A DNA stretch of 64,000 nt from Hymenoscyphus infarciens (Eukaryota; Ascomycota; Leotiomycetes; Helotiales; Helotiaceae). The notes under the pieces were generated by a model, which worked only from the letters and a program-made list of their open reading frames with translations, was not told the DNA's origin and ran no database searches. Below, piece by piece: positions 1 through 10,432 of this stretch. The stretch lies in the NCBI GenBank assembly GCA_001414345.1, contig LLCB01000150.1, positions 124,001-188,000 on the forward strand, read 5' to 3'. Every line of letters starts with the position of its first letter. The stretch's first letter is position 1. Made by a program: the position numbers and the translations under genes.

Positions 1-524
1 TATACATACCGGCGGCAAGATAAAGACGATCAGTATCAATCGGATCCGTCGCTAGCGCGTCAACACCCCAGTCATGCCTTTATTAGTTAGTAGAAGACCA
101 AGAAATTGGATTTTTGGCTTACCACTGCAAATTCTATGAATCAGTAAAGATTTCTTAACGGAATCTCGCCTTTCCCCCGTAAATGGGCAGATCATCAACG
201 CTAAACCAAAAAGATGGGCTTACTTACATTTTCATTATCTGTCCCATCTAGAAGAGGGGTCCAGGAGTCATCGGCATTCAGACGATATGCTCCACCAATG
301 TCCGTTCGAGCAAATGCAAGACCTTTGACAGAGGGATTGAAAATTATACCAGGGACAAATCCCCCTCCTCCTGCCCTATATTAGCTAAGCTCTGAATGAC
401 CATCAGCATCACACTTACCTCCAATCTTGACATTTTTCCAAGTAAATGCTTGAGAAGCGGCTGCATTCACAGACCCAACAAGTAGGCCACAAGCCGCCAA
501 AACTACGGAGTAGGAGAAAAACAT
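1..524 (-). CDS. GH74 xyloglucanase/endoglucanase, N-terminal part, cut by the window edge
   Basis: Secreted glycoside hydrolase of family GH74, which cleaves xyloglucan in plant cell walls. The start at 524 opens a hydrophobic signal peptide (MFFSYSVVLAACGLLVGSVNA). The mature start AFTWKNVKIGGGGGFVPG, then ARTDIGGAYRLN, DDSWTPLLDG and WGVDALATDPIDTDRLYLAAGMY, match the first beta-propeller blade of the family. Exons on the minus strand are 419-524, 228-370, a tiny exon ending at 123, and 1-77. The tiny exon is needed to keep frame: it is either 123-133 (11 nt) or only 123-124 (2 nt). The 2-nt version gives NENWHDWG, closest to the family pattern. Only about 110 residues are present; the rest of the roughly 800-residue protein lies beyond base 1. 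Family assignment is firm and the small-exon details are inferred. Confidence 0.88.
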
Positions 525-1899
525 TGCTCAGGCGAGATGCAGGCAATATCAAAACAATCAAAAACTCCAAAAGTACATAAGTGAGAACGGAGAACAATAT
601 ATAATAGCTGATTTTGAGTTGCCACCCACACCATATGGTCAATTTCCTCACCTCGGAAGCTGGATTAGGGTGTGGACTACACACCCAGCCATGTGCCCAA
701 ATAATTCGGAATGGGAGCCGAAGAACCGTCATCTAAACTACTAGAGGGAGTTGCAAAGAAAAAAAATCGATATACCACGCGCTCTGGTTTGTTTTATGTG
801 GAGTAGGCAGTCGAAGACTGGGTAGCTAGCCCGCATCCGGTTGATGGCAGACGGGAGATTGAGGCTTAACGGCATGCTACGATCCGCGATCCTGAGGGCC
901 GCGAGATGAACGTCACAATAATTGGAGGGAAATGGATTATGCGGGGTGTTGATGGGGTAAAGAAGAGATGGAGAGGAGATGGGATGTTGTCAACGGAAAA
1001 GTTTCTTTTTAGCCGCGACATTCGCGAATCCTTCAAGGGTTGGTCAGGTCTCAGTAAAAGCAGCATCAAATACTTTGGGGTCGAACCTGCCTACCTATCT
1101 CGTTATTCCATATCTCTAGGGTAGTTCAAGGTGTTTAACCAGGGACAAGTCGAAATATTGACAGATGATTTAGAACAATGAAGTTCGGATTGATTAACTT
1201 GTTTACAATAGGGTGTTAGAATGGCTCACTGTACCTGGACAGAAAAACGTCCGTCAACATGTAACGCACAAGAATTCATTGACGGCAACATAGCACAAGA
1301 CTTAGAAAATTCAAATTTTTTTCGTGTTTTTCCTACCTCTTTTGGGGGTTACAATTATAGTGCTGTATCCCGTGCAGGTGAAGTGCCTGAATTTAGTACA
1401 CGAGTTACAGTCGCAGACCTGCAATAAAAATACAACCACGAATTGAAACCTTTTAATTGTTTGAAAAAGCAGCAATTAGCCGCTGGAAAGTTCTCGCAGA
1501 ATTTTGTCTTAATTTTGAGAGTTTCTTTTAGGGCATGAGAAGGTGTGAGATGGAATACGCTGGCGGTACTAAAACCTGCCGCGTATTGTTGTCCTACGTC
1601 TCTTCTAAAAACTTGGTTCTTCCCACGTTTTAGGATGACACTTTTTTCCCCAGTGGGAAAACTAGAGCTCAAACAACCATGAAAGAAAATCGCGGTTGAA
1701 ATTTCAAATATGCGGTTTTACTGATTGTTTTAGTTTGCGTTTTCAAAGACAGCTAGCTGTCTCCCCACCATGAGTTCTTAGCACGCGAAAAGCGTCGTCA
1801 ACCTTCACGAAGTGCACTCTATTGAATAGCAACTAGGACAGTTTTACTTCTAATCACGATATAAAAGATTCCTTTACCACTCGTCAACAACAGTTAAGC
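525..1899. other. Intergenic, upstream of the GH74 gene
   Basis: No gene could be supported here. Short open frames occur on both strands, but none shows a recognisable domain, splice pattern or codon bias. The stretch next to 524 must hold the GH74 promoter. Base composition becomes steadily more AT-rich towards 1900. Confidence 0.5.
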
Positions 1900-2214
1900 A
1901 ACAAAAAATAACCCTATCTTTTACCTTTTTTCGTTTTGGTGACTCTGCCCAGGGTACTTTTTTAGCCTCAATTTATAGACAAGCTCTCTAACACTACAAC
2001 AACCTTATCACCAGTGTAAGAAAGAAATACTCAGGTACTTAGGTAGTATTCTAAGTAGTCTGAGTAAAGTGGGATAGAGTTTATAAATAAGTAGAGTAGA
2101 GTAGTTACTTATAACCACTTAAGTAGTACGCTAAGTAGTATACTATAAAAAGAAACAAATAACTAACTAACTAAAGTATAAAATAGTTGTCTTTAAAGTT
2201 ATTCTTTTTAGCTA

Positions 2215-2685
2215 CAGTCAGTTGCGAGTTAAGCTTCCCTTTTGACGATATTTTGTAAACCGTGCGTTTTTAGAGAAAAACTTTTTACCTAGACACCCTT
2301 TCCCTCTTTACTTAATAATAACGTATGTTAATATATCCTTAAGAACAGATAATAAGAGCTCTATACCTCCTTTCTTACTCTATAAACTTTTTAGAAAGAA
2401 AACAGATACTTAGATATATGTCTAAATTTTTATAGAGTCTTAGTAGAATTATAGAGGTATGAAAAATTTTCTTACGAAAAGAGGGGTTTTGAATAATTAA
2501 ATATTATTAGTAATAAATAGAGAGGAGGTATAAGAAGATATAGCAGTTCTTTCTAGCTAGGTTTTATATCTTAAAGAGTACTTTAGTTTTCGGTTTTTTA
2601 AAATAAATAAGAGAGAATTTTTTCTTCTAAAAACGCACGGTTTATAAAATATCGTCAAAAGGGAAGCTTAACTTACAACTGACTG
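2215..2685. mobile_element. Tc1/mariner-type MITE, 471 bp, with about 57-bp terminal inverted repeats
   Basis: The left end (CAGTCAGTTG..., from 2215) and the right end (...CTGACTG, to 2685) are inverted copies for about 57 bp, reaching a shared core CCGTGCGTTTTTAGA. The element is flanked by TA on both sides (2213-2214 and 2686-2687), the target duplication of Tc1/mariner/pogo elements. The arms differ at about three sites, all C-to-T or G-to-A in the right arm. The interior is AT-rich and has no transposase, so this is a non-autonomous copy. Confidence 0.82.
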
Positions 2686-3070
2686 TATTTTTATTATCTT
2701 TTTCTTATTTCTATTTCTCTTTTTTCTTCTTTCTTTCTTCTTTAGTCTCTTCTTTTAGGTAAAGACTCTAGACTTTTAGACTAATAATAGCTTAAGTATT
2801 TATAAGGCTTATAAAGCTTATTATTAGTTATATTACTAGTTAGATATATCAAGTACTTATGTTTGTTATTATGTAATTAAGAGTAGATTGATTAAAGCTA
2901 TTATTAAAGGAGTTATAGCGTAAATATAGTAGAAAAGAGATCTTACTTAAGCTCTTAGTAGGTCTGGAACGCTACTCCAACGCTACTCTGAGCTTTGGCC
3001 TGGCCTAGCCCGGACTGATACAGCCCGAATACTTAGAGTACTACTTGGCGTTACTCGATCAGAGTAGTAT

Positions 3071-3108
3071 GAGTAGAGTAGAGCAGTGGTCACTACTCTA
3101 CTCTACTC
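3071..3108. repeat. Near-perfect inverted repeat, 18-bp arms, 2-bp spacer
   Basis: GAGTAGAGTAGAGCAGTG at 3071-3088 and CACTACTCTACTCTACTC at 3091-3108 pair at 17 of 18 positions. It lies at the edge of the AT island, where GAGTA words also occur in direct orientation. It may be a folded microsatellite or the edge of a lost element. Confidence 0.6.
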
Positions 3109-3424
3109 TGCTCATTTCTTTCGCTGCTCATCACACATCTTGAACAATACATGATCCTAACTTCATCGAAACTGATTAAGGGTGTAGGTCGCCGATATCC
3201 AACTTTAGTTTGCAAGACGATGTCGGCTTCATTAAGCGGTAAGAATTCAAGAGCGGACTGAGCACTGGCTTGCGATGAGTTATTGAGTACAAGAATACAT
3301 GTGCAAAAACGATATTTGTAACCCCAGAGTTCAAATTTTGTGGTGTTAATTCTCGCCAATGTACTTTGGTCAAGAAAGGAAATATTGCTCCAAGTACCAA
3401 GCTACCCAACCTAGGTAGTATTGC

Positions 3425-5167
3425 CTAAAACTTTGCAAAAACATCTCTGCTGATTCTCAAGCGAACAATCAAAATTCCGATAGCAGAGGCCAGTGCCATT
3501 GACCCAGCATAAAAAATAGAAGGGTGATAAGCCTGAAGACCACTATGTTCCCCTCCATAGGCAGCAAGTAAATATCCAGCAATCGGAGCACCCTAAAACA
3601 CATCAGTCTAGCCCAGCCAAATCAAAAGCCTAAGCTAGTCAAAGAACTCAGTAGAAACATACCATCAAATACCCCGGTGCCCACCCACTAACCAACATCC
3701 CCATCGCAACACCCACACGCTGCGAGCCAAAGAGATTTCCGGTCACCGTTGGCATCGTAGAAAAGAAGCCTCCATTGGCAGCCCCATTAATAACTACAAA
3801 CACAATCAATGGGGCAAGAGATTCGGATACCGGCCAAATAACCAACATGCTCAAGGCGCTGAGAATTAAGGAGAGGAAGAGTGTGTTGACTGGTCCGATT
3901 GAGTCGGCGAGGAACCCGCAGCAGATACGTCCCACTGCGGAGGAAAAATTGAACCCTGCTACCAAACCTGCTCCTGTTGAAGGTGTGAGACCGACGGTCG
4001 CGCAGTAGAGTGGGAGGAAGAAGGGTGCTACGGGAAGGGGAAACGTTGCCAATGCTCCAGCTAAAGGGGCTTCGGTTAGTGATGCCCATTCTTAGTGCAG
4101 GTGAACAGGAAACAACAGAATAAGAAAGTGCATACCAAAGAATAGGACAGTGAACTGAGGATTCTTAAAGAGCTTCCTAAGGTTCGACTTAGCGAGTCCC
4201 AGAAACTTGGTTTCAGAGAACCTTACCATTCGATGAAAGTGGAATTCGTAAGAGGTGCTCTCTCCTTGATAAGCAATGCTGACGGGATACCCGTAGCCAG
4301 GATAACAAGTCCAAGGACTCTAAAGGTCCATTCCGGGCCAAGCTTCTGAATCATTGCATTTGCCCCGAAAGAGATACATGCACCTCCCAGTCCACCACCA
4401 GCGTAAACGATTCCATTCGCCATACCTCTCTTCTTACTGAAGTATTGAGCGGGAATAGTCGCAATGACCTGACCGGAACTTAGCGCTTTCTCAACCTTCG
4501 AAACACGTTGGTGAATACCATAAAAAGCATACTACAACCAAGCCCACAAATAACTCCAGTATTAACAAACAAGCCTCCAATACTCTTCGTCGTAAATCCG
4601 CTCAAGATGTTTCCACCACCAAGGAGAGCTACCCCAACGAGTGCAGTAGGTCTTGCTCCAATCCTTCGAATGAGACCGGCATTCGCAAGTGCACAAAAAG
4701 AGATCAGCGCACAAGTCAAAGAACCCATGAATGAAATAGTTGAGGGAGACGAAAGCCTTCTTTCTACGAGTGCTGCTTGCATGATACCCCATGAATAGGT
4801 TGTTCCTACGAACCAGAATGTCAACATGGCGCAGGCGAAAATTACTACCCAGCCCTAGAAAAAACGGAGTTAGTGGTTATGTATCTGGAAAAGCTTTTTT
4901 GGAGTTGAAGAAATGTGAGTATTTTGCCAATTGGGGATGGCTTCGGAAGAAAGTGGGAGGAAACTGGTGAATTGATATATCTTCAAAACCTACATAACCG
5001 CCATCAGGAACATTCGCGTCCGCAAGACGAGAAGCAGCAATAATTGCATCTGGATTTGTAGGCTCAAAGGCCGAGTTTTCAGACGTTTCGGGTGTTTGGT
5101 TTTGTTTAGGGGACGCTGGTCGGTTAGGGTGAAGGGCCTCGAGGGATATTGTCTGTGTTGAAGACAT
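3425..5167 (-). CDS. MFS transporter, monocarboxylate-transporter-like (SLC16/MCH family)
   Basis: Predicted plasma-membrane permease of 452 residues with an acidic, Ser/Pro-rich N-terminal tail and then the family signature DGGYGWVVIFACAM at the start of the first helix. Six exons fit on the minus strand: 4994-5167, 4519-4854, 4227-4468, 4136-4176, 3663-4060 and 3425-3592. The joins restore LFM-VIATIPAQYF, FIEW-KLFKNPQFTVLFF and FF-AGALATFPLPVAPFF, all expected for this family; several introns show CTAAC or CTAAG branch sites. About twelve hydrophobic helices are visible, with the loop AQYFSKKRGMANG between helices 4 and 5. Fungal relatives carry monocarboxylates, riboflavin or unknown solutes, so the substrate cannot be read from sequence. 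The stop is the TAG at 3425-3427. Confidence 0.88.
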
Positions 5168-5802
5168 GATTATGGTTGATCAATTACCGAAACCAATCTT
5201 TGACTCTTTTATTCAATGGAGATTTACAGTAACAGGTTGAGAATCAAAACAATCGCTCTATTTTGTAGATAAGGTAAGGAAGATTCACCACTTACTAATG
5301 ACCGCGCCCTTGTAGCTGCAGTACTGAGATGCGGGGTACGTTAACTGACACGCTAACGACTAAGGCACACTTTCCCTGAGATGCGATCCAGTTCTACCTA
5401 GCCCTCGCTGTTTCCAACTTTCTGGGGTGATCTGAGTAGATTATCCTAAACACTTAGAACATTTTAGGACTATTAACCTAGGTTTTTTTTTGGGGGGGGG
5501 GGAACAATGGAACGTTTTAACAATGGATTATCTCTTTACTGCTGCTTTTAATGTCCACCACAAGTGCCTGGACTGCGTTGGGTAACAGAAATAGGGGTGG
5601 TCAAAGAACTGCTTGGAGAACAGGATTTCACCACACAGTACATAACTTCACGCTTCTTCCAAAGCCAGTTTATTGCTATGATGTACATTGGAGCTGGCCT
5701 TCTTCTCAAAGACAAACTCCTAACTGGCAAGCATCAACACAAGCAAGAGTTGACGAAAGTTCTCAAGGGCAGATGAAGATACTCGAGAGTCGATGAAATT
5801 TC
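5168..5802. other. Intergenic, with a T-run/G-run junction
   Basis: Contains the MFS promoter and a T-run followed by a G-run at about 5484-5502. A 70-codon open frame on the plus strand (5564-5776) reads somewhat like protein, but it has no known domain or splice context and is not called. Confidence 0.5.
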
Positions 5803-7673
5803 TCAAGACGCATCCTCCAAAGTCCAAAGGATATCAAACTGATTATCTCTTCCCAACCCCAATCTCCTCATATCAACCTCCCCCTCAGCATCATCATTAC
5901 TAGCCTCACTAGCATACCCACTGTCCCGCCTCTCCTTGAACATCTCCGCGATCTTCCCCGCGATTCTCTCTGCCCCCTGTCTCGCACCATCAAGATTCGG
6001 CGCAGCAGGTCCCAACCTAAGCGCCGCCAACCGTCCCGTAAAAAAGAAAGGTATCTCCTCATTCCACATCAACTCATTAGTAACACAAGGAATCCCCCCA
6101 ACTCCCTTAATAGGCGCCTTCTCAAACAATGGTTTCAACGCAGGAATCTCCATAAAATCGGTGGGAATTCCGGTGGCATAGACAATGTGATGGACTTGTA
6201 AACCTTCAATCCTTGGTTCGGTGACGAGATTCCACATTTCGGTTTGGGGATCCCATTTGGCGTCGATGACTTCGGTGTATTTGTGCAGATCGACTTTACC
6301 GGACTTGACTAGGTTCTCGAGGATCTTCTTGTATTCGGGGGTTATGCTGCCGCCGTTTCGGGCTTCTTTTATCATTTCCCAGCGTTCTTCGTCGGAGTCT
6401 GCGGACCAGAAGCTTGCGAGGTGGAAGTTTTTGTATTTGCCGACCCAGGAGAGATCCACTGGAAATGGGTTAGCTTTTGCGCATTGAAGACTTGATAGAG
6501 TGAACGAATAGACTTACTATCGAAATGCTTGATCTTCATGGGACCTCGCATAAGATGATAGACTTTCGACACACCCCGCTTGATCGCAGCATCCGAAATC
6601 TGAGCACTCGTCAAACCACCACCAATAACGCCTACAGTGATCTCTTCACCAGCCTTGATCTTGTCGATAATTGGAACAGGAAGGACGCAATCCGGTAATG
6701 TAGTTGGCGAAAAAGCGTGAGAAATGCCATCATTATGTTCGTGGCAGAAAGAGCAACTAGGAGGTAAGGTAGGAGGCGCAGAAGGACCAGTAGCAAAAAC
6801 AACCACTCTCGCTCGCTTAACTCCAGTAGAAGTTTCGACTGTAAAAATGCCAGGCTCGCCAGGAGATTCGGTATCGTAAGAAACGGAAGTGACTCGTGAT
6901 TTCTCAACCACGTTTTCAAGGCCGTAGTGTCTGGCAATATCCTCGCAGTGCTCCTTGAAAAGGGCTTGGCTTGGTCGGAAGAAATCCTTTCTATCGCGCT
7001 CATCAAGGTAAGTCGTTTCTTGGGATTTTCCACTAGCATCACGTTAGCACGAACCCTCATCGGGGTTTAGCGAGACCAACCCGTTCTTCAAATTCTGCTT
7101 TCGTTGATGCTTACTCAACCCCTTCCCAACGACGTGCTTAATCTCTCTCAACTCCCCTTCTCTCTCCTCTCGATGAACAAACCCTAGTAGTCCATCACGA
7201 TCCTTTGGGTCGATCTGAAAGAACATGGGCGATCTCAAATGGCTGATGTTCAAACGTTCAAATCTCTCATTCCAAGCACTCATCCACTTATCGCCACTCT
7301 CATCAAGCTGCGAAAGATCTCGAAATCAGTATTGTCATTTCAAGAAGGATGTTGACGGAGGTAAAAGGTAGTGAAGGGAAAGGGGAGAGTAAGCTCAGAC
7401 AATACCCACCACCGCGATGTCGATACCATGAGGAATCTCAGGACCAGAAAGCAATCGATCAGGAGCAGTATTCGACCTCCGACTCGTTCTCGTAGGTTTG
7501 CTACTGAGTTTCGAGGTAGCAGAAGCCTTCATCCAGTGGAATCTTTGGTGTTCAGATTCGGTGAAGAGTGAGGCGGGCGTGTTTTCTCGTAGTCGAGCTG
7601 CGAGGGCGAGGCCGCATGGTCCTGCTCCAACGATCAGTACATCGTGGATGTGGTGGTGGTCGGTATCTCCCAT
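5803..7673 (-). CDS. FAD/NAD(P)-binding oxidoreductase, monooxygenase-like
   Basis: Flavin-dependent oxidoreductase of 553 residues. Near the N-terminus DVLIVGAGPCGLALAARL is the FAD-binding Rossmann GxGxxG (about residues 11-28). A second dinucleotide site, VGVIGGGLTSAQ, lies mid-protein and should bind NAD(P)H, and HHIVYATGIPTDF is a late ATG-type motif of this superfamily. Exons on the minus strand are 7410-7673, 7081-7307, 6518-7032 and 5803-6458; lengths keep frame throughout. The 7033-7080 intron has a weak donor (GTTGGT) but a good GCTAAC branch and TAG acceptor, and it removes an in-frame stop. The layout resembles N-hydroxylating and flavin-containing monooxygenases, but the substrate is unknown. 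It ends 635 bp from the MFS start; a shared role is possible but unproven. Confidence 0.82.
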
Positions 7674-8138
7674 GGTGGTTGATGCTGTGTGGAAATGGGT
7701 TGGAATTCGGTGATGGAGAGGAGAGGGAGGAAGGAAGGGGAGAAGGTAGAAAGGGAAGTGATGGACTGCCTGGACTGGAGACGTGATTGTTCAGTCGCGT
7801 CTGCAACCTGGATGGTTCGTCTTAACCATCCAGGTTCTCATGAATGCTCAGGAGGCTGATCATGTGACCGACAGCTCTCTCCACAGAGAATCTGCAGGGC
7901 CATTAACATTGCCATGAAAGCTTGCAGCCTGCAGCCGCCTTTGTCATGGTGCGACCGTAAAATGCCAAACAAGCTAACTGCTTGTTTGCTTAGTTTTCCT
8001 AGGCATGTTAACGTTGCAGCAAATAGAAACAAAAAATTACATAACGTGTACGTTGGGTATTTCCTCAAGATGTGATTATACATTCTGCAAAGTAAAGTGA
8101 GTGAGGTATAGTTTACATACCCATCCTCATGAACACCA
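7674..8138. other. Intergenic, 465 bp
   Basis: Upstream region of the oxidoreductase and 3' flank of psd1. Purine-rich near 7720-7750 on the plus strand. The hairpin at 7805-7836 is the only structured element seen. Confidence 0.5.
7805..7836. repeat. Perfect inverted repeat, 13-bp arms, 6-bp loop
   Basis: AACCTGGATGGTT at 7805-7817 and AACCATCCAGGTT at 7824-7836 are exact reverse complements around CGTCTT. It lies about 130 bp upstream of the oxidoreductase start and about 300 bp past the psd1 stop. It could be a dyad binding site or an RNA hairpin in a leader or 3' end. Confidence 0.7.
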
Positions 8139-9903
8139 TCATGATTCATCTACCCAGCCTATAGTTTGGCCCATCTTAACTCTCTGCCCTTTCTCAACAT
8201 TCCAATTCCACCCTCCTTTAATTTTGGTCTTTTCACCCATCCAGCCTTCATCAAGACTAGGTCTTTCTCCCTTTGGTGCTTCGAATACTAATACAACAGT
8301 ACTTCCAAGTTGGAAACCACCCATTTCCTCACCTCTACGGAGTGCATGACCATGTAGAATTGGGCTTGCTGCTTCATATGTAGCTTCTGCAAATCCACTA
8401 TAAGGTTCGCCTCGTTTGGCTGCCTCTTCAGCTGCTCGATCGGCAGCGGTATCGGTGGTCAAGGAGTTAGTACGTAATTCTCGATCAAAGTTGATTTTAA
8501 TTGATCCAACATTGGTCGCACCAACTGGTGTATAGGAGAAGAAACCCCATCTCCATCTTCCTAAAAGAACTACTCTTTCGTTGAGCGTAAAAAGTCCAGG
8601 CAACGTTCGTTGGAGATATGGGGAGACACTATATAATTCGCCAGCAAAATGTCTTCGCTTCTCAGCAACCCATGCAGTTGGAGAATGAAATCGATGGTAA
8701 TCTCCTGGAGCCAGATATACGACAATATAATAAAGTGCTGTTCGGTTCTCGGGTTTGAGAGAATACCAAGGTCGTTCATTCAAAGCAAGATCTGCACGAA
8801 CTTCGGCCTCTGAAGCTGCTTTTGGTTTGGTCGACGCATCACTGGTCTTTTTGTTGGCTTGTTTTTGTGGTGGCCCGGAGAATAGATTGGGTAATGTGTA
8901 TGAAATTCCATTCACAGTGGCAAATTCCTCGTCGTGTTTTATGACTTCCTGGTCGCCTTCTAGGTGGGTTGCAGTACTTTGTGCGGGTGCTCCTTCTTTG
9001 GGCGCAAAGATATTCGATGGACTTGATGGATTGAGAGAAGTTTCCGGTTTATCAGTTCCGAGGAGAGCATCCAGACTATATGTCATGCCCTTAACTTGTT
9101 CAACTTCGCCACTAACAATTTGGCCGAATTGGAGGACTCGGCCATCGGATGGAGAAAGAAGGGCGTTTGGATTGGAATCGAGGGGTCTTGCGCCTGGCTT
9201 GAGGGTTCGATAGAAAAATGATGCGAGATTGGGGTATACGTGAAGATCTGGTTCCGAAACTTCTGAGAGACTAGGTAATTTTATTAGTTGGTGTTGTATA
9301 AAGGCAGCATGAGGAGTCGTACTTGACGCCAAAGATCCATGAATATAACTTGAAGCCCGGCACTCGTAGATAGTAGGGAATCTCAAGCTCATTAAATCTC
9401 CCCCATATTCTCGAAATGGCTTTTAATGGCAATGTTGACATGACTTGAACTTGCCTATCACTCAATCAGCTCAGAACTCGTTCAAAGATATATATCCACA
9501 CTGACCAAGGCCCTGTAGGTCTAATTCTCTCTCGTCTCTTGGGCCTGCCCTCGATGCCATCTCCATTTCCGTTTCCAGTACTCTTTACATACGCATCGTC
9601 TTCTTCCCGCAACCTAAACTTTTCTCGTTCATTTATTCTATACAATTGGGCCAGACCCAGGAAACCAATTCCCAACCCGACGGGAATCGGCGCCCATTTA
9701 ATCTTAGTCTCCCCCAATGCCCGTCTCAAACGTGTGCCAAAAGAATCTTTATATCCGGGGGGCTTCTGCGAGTATCTCGGGGATGAGTAGGAGAAGTTTC
9801 GGGTCTTGTGGGATCGAACTAGGCATTGGGTTTGCGTAAATTGACCTGGGATTCGCCCCACGACGCGGGGTCTCGCACATCGAGCCATTGGTGGGATTGC
9901 CAT
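8139..9903 (-). CDS. psd1: Phosphatidylserine decarboxylase proenzyme 1, mitochondrial
   Basis: Converts phosphatidylserine to phosphatidylethanolamine at the mitochondrial inner membrane; 553 residues. The Arg-rich N-terminus is a mitochondrial presequence, followed by a membrane segment ([19 protein letters not shown]). The catalytic part begins [37 protein letters not shown] carries the conserved Asp, [11 protein letters not shown] the conserved His region, and [11 protein letters not shown] near residue 500 is the LGST self-cleavage site, where the Ser becomes the pyruvoyl group. Exons on the minus strand are 9506-9903, 9323-9454 and 8139-9270; the joins give [15 protein letters not shown] and [12 protein letters not shown], as expected. 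A low-complexity Pro/Ser/Lys-rich stretch interrupts the catalytic region. It is divergent from the Usa1/Herp-like gene over 529 bp. Confidence 0.96.
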
Positions 9904-10432
9904 TGCGAATATGGACTTTTAAGGGAGGATGTTATGGAAGAGTTTTAGAGGCATCGAGAAGAGAAGTCGAATTGCGAGGAGTGAGTTATATTGCAAGTTG
10001 TGCTGAGAACGATGACGCTGGCGGCCATTTGATTATCTTTCAGGGAGCCGGAGCTGGGAGAATGCGTGTGTTAGCGTGGGGGGCCAATGCAGGCAGGGGG
10101 TGAATGCAGCTAAACTTGAGGTGAGTAGGTAGTGGATGACAGGTAGCGTGTTGCATTTCATACCTTAGCTTAGAGCTTCAATCGGATGAGCAGGAATTAA
10201 AAAGCAACCGCACCCATCAGGACACATTGCCCATACTGGTCCTACTGCAGTTTTGCTAGAGCAATAGCACTGCACATAGCACACAACGCGCCTATTTCGC
10301 TTCAAATGCGCCAGTCTTGCTTTTATCCCTCTGGACGTTGAAGCTCTTTAGAATACAACTGACCGAACCTATTCCGTGCGACTGCGCTGCGACTACAACT
10401 GAACAAGCGAACAATACTCAACAACAAACATC
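9904..10432. promoter_or_regulatory. Shared divergent promoter region of psd1 and the Usa1/Herp-like gene
   Basis: The 529 bp between two divergent starts must hold both promoters. The part next to 10433 is a CA-rich leader (ACAACTGAACAAGCG...), typical of fungal 5' UTRs. No defined operator could be assigned. Confidence 0.6.

Larger units (their letters stand above)
1900..3110. mobile_element. AT-rich island of decayed repeat DNA
   Basis: Sharp rise in AT content, many TAGTA/AGTAC-like words, and no open frame of meaningful length. This resembles sequence hit by repeat-induced point mutation. It contains the MITE at 2215-2685 and ends at the inverted repeat at 3071-3108. No transposase or polymerase motif can be read on either strand, so the original element type is unknown. 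Confidence 0.6.

Noticed and set aside
1355..1672. 105-codon minus-strand open frame upstream of GH74
   Set aside because: No homology, no leader and AT-rich codons near the decaying island; treated as chance.
5564..5776. Plus-strand open frame with protein-like stretch (VTEIGVVKELLGEQDF...)
   Set aside because: Only 70 codons, no domain I recognise, no upstream exon or leader found; could be a gene relic, but not supportable.
5803..7673. MFS plus FAD oxidoreductase as part of a secondary-metabolite cluster
   Set aside because: No synthase, terpene cyclase or pathway regulator lies next to them; the next gene is housekeeping psd1.
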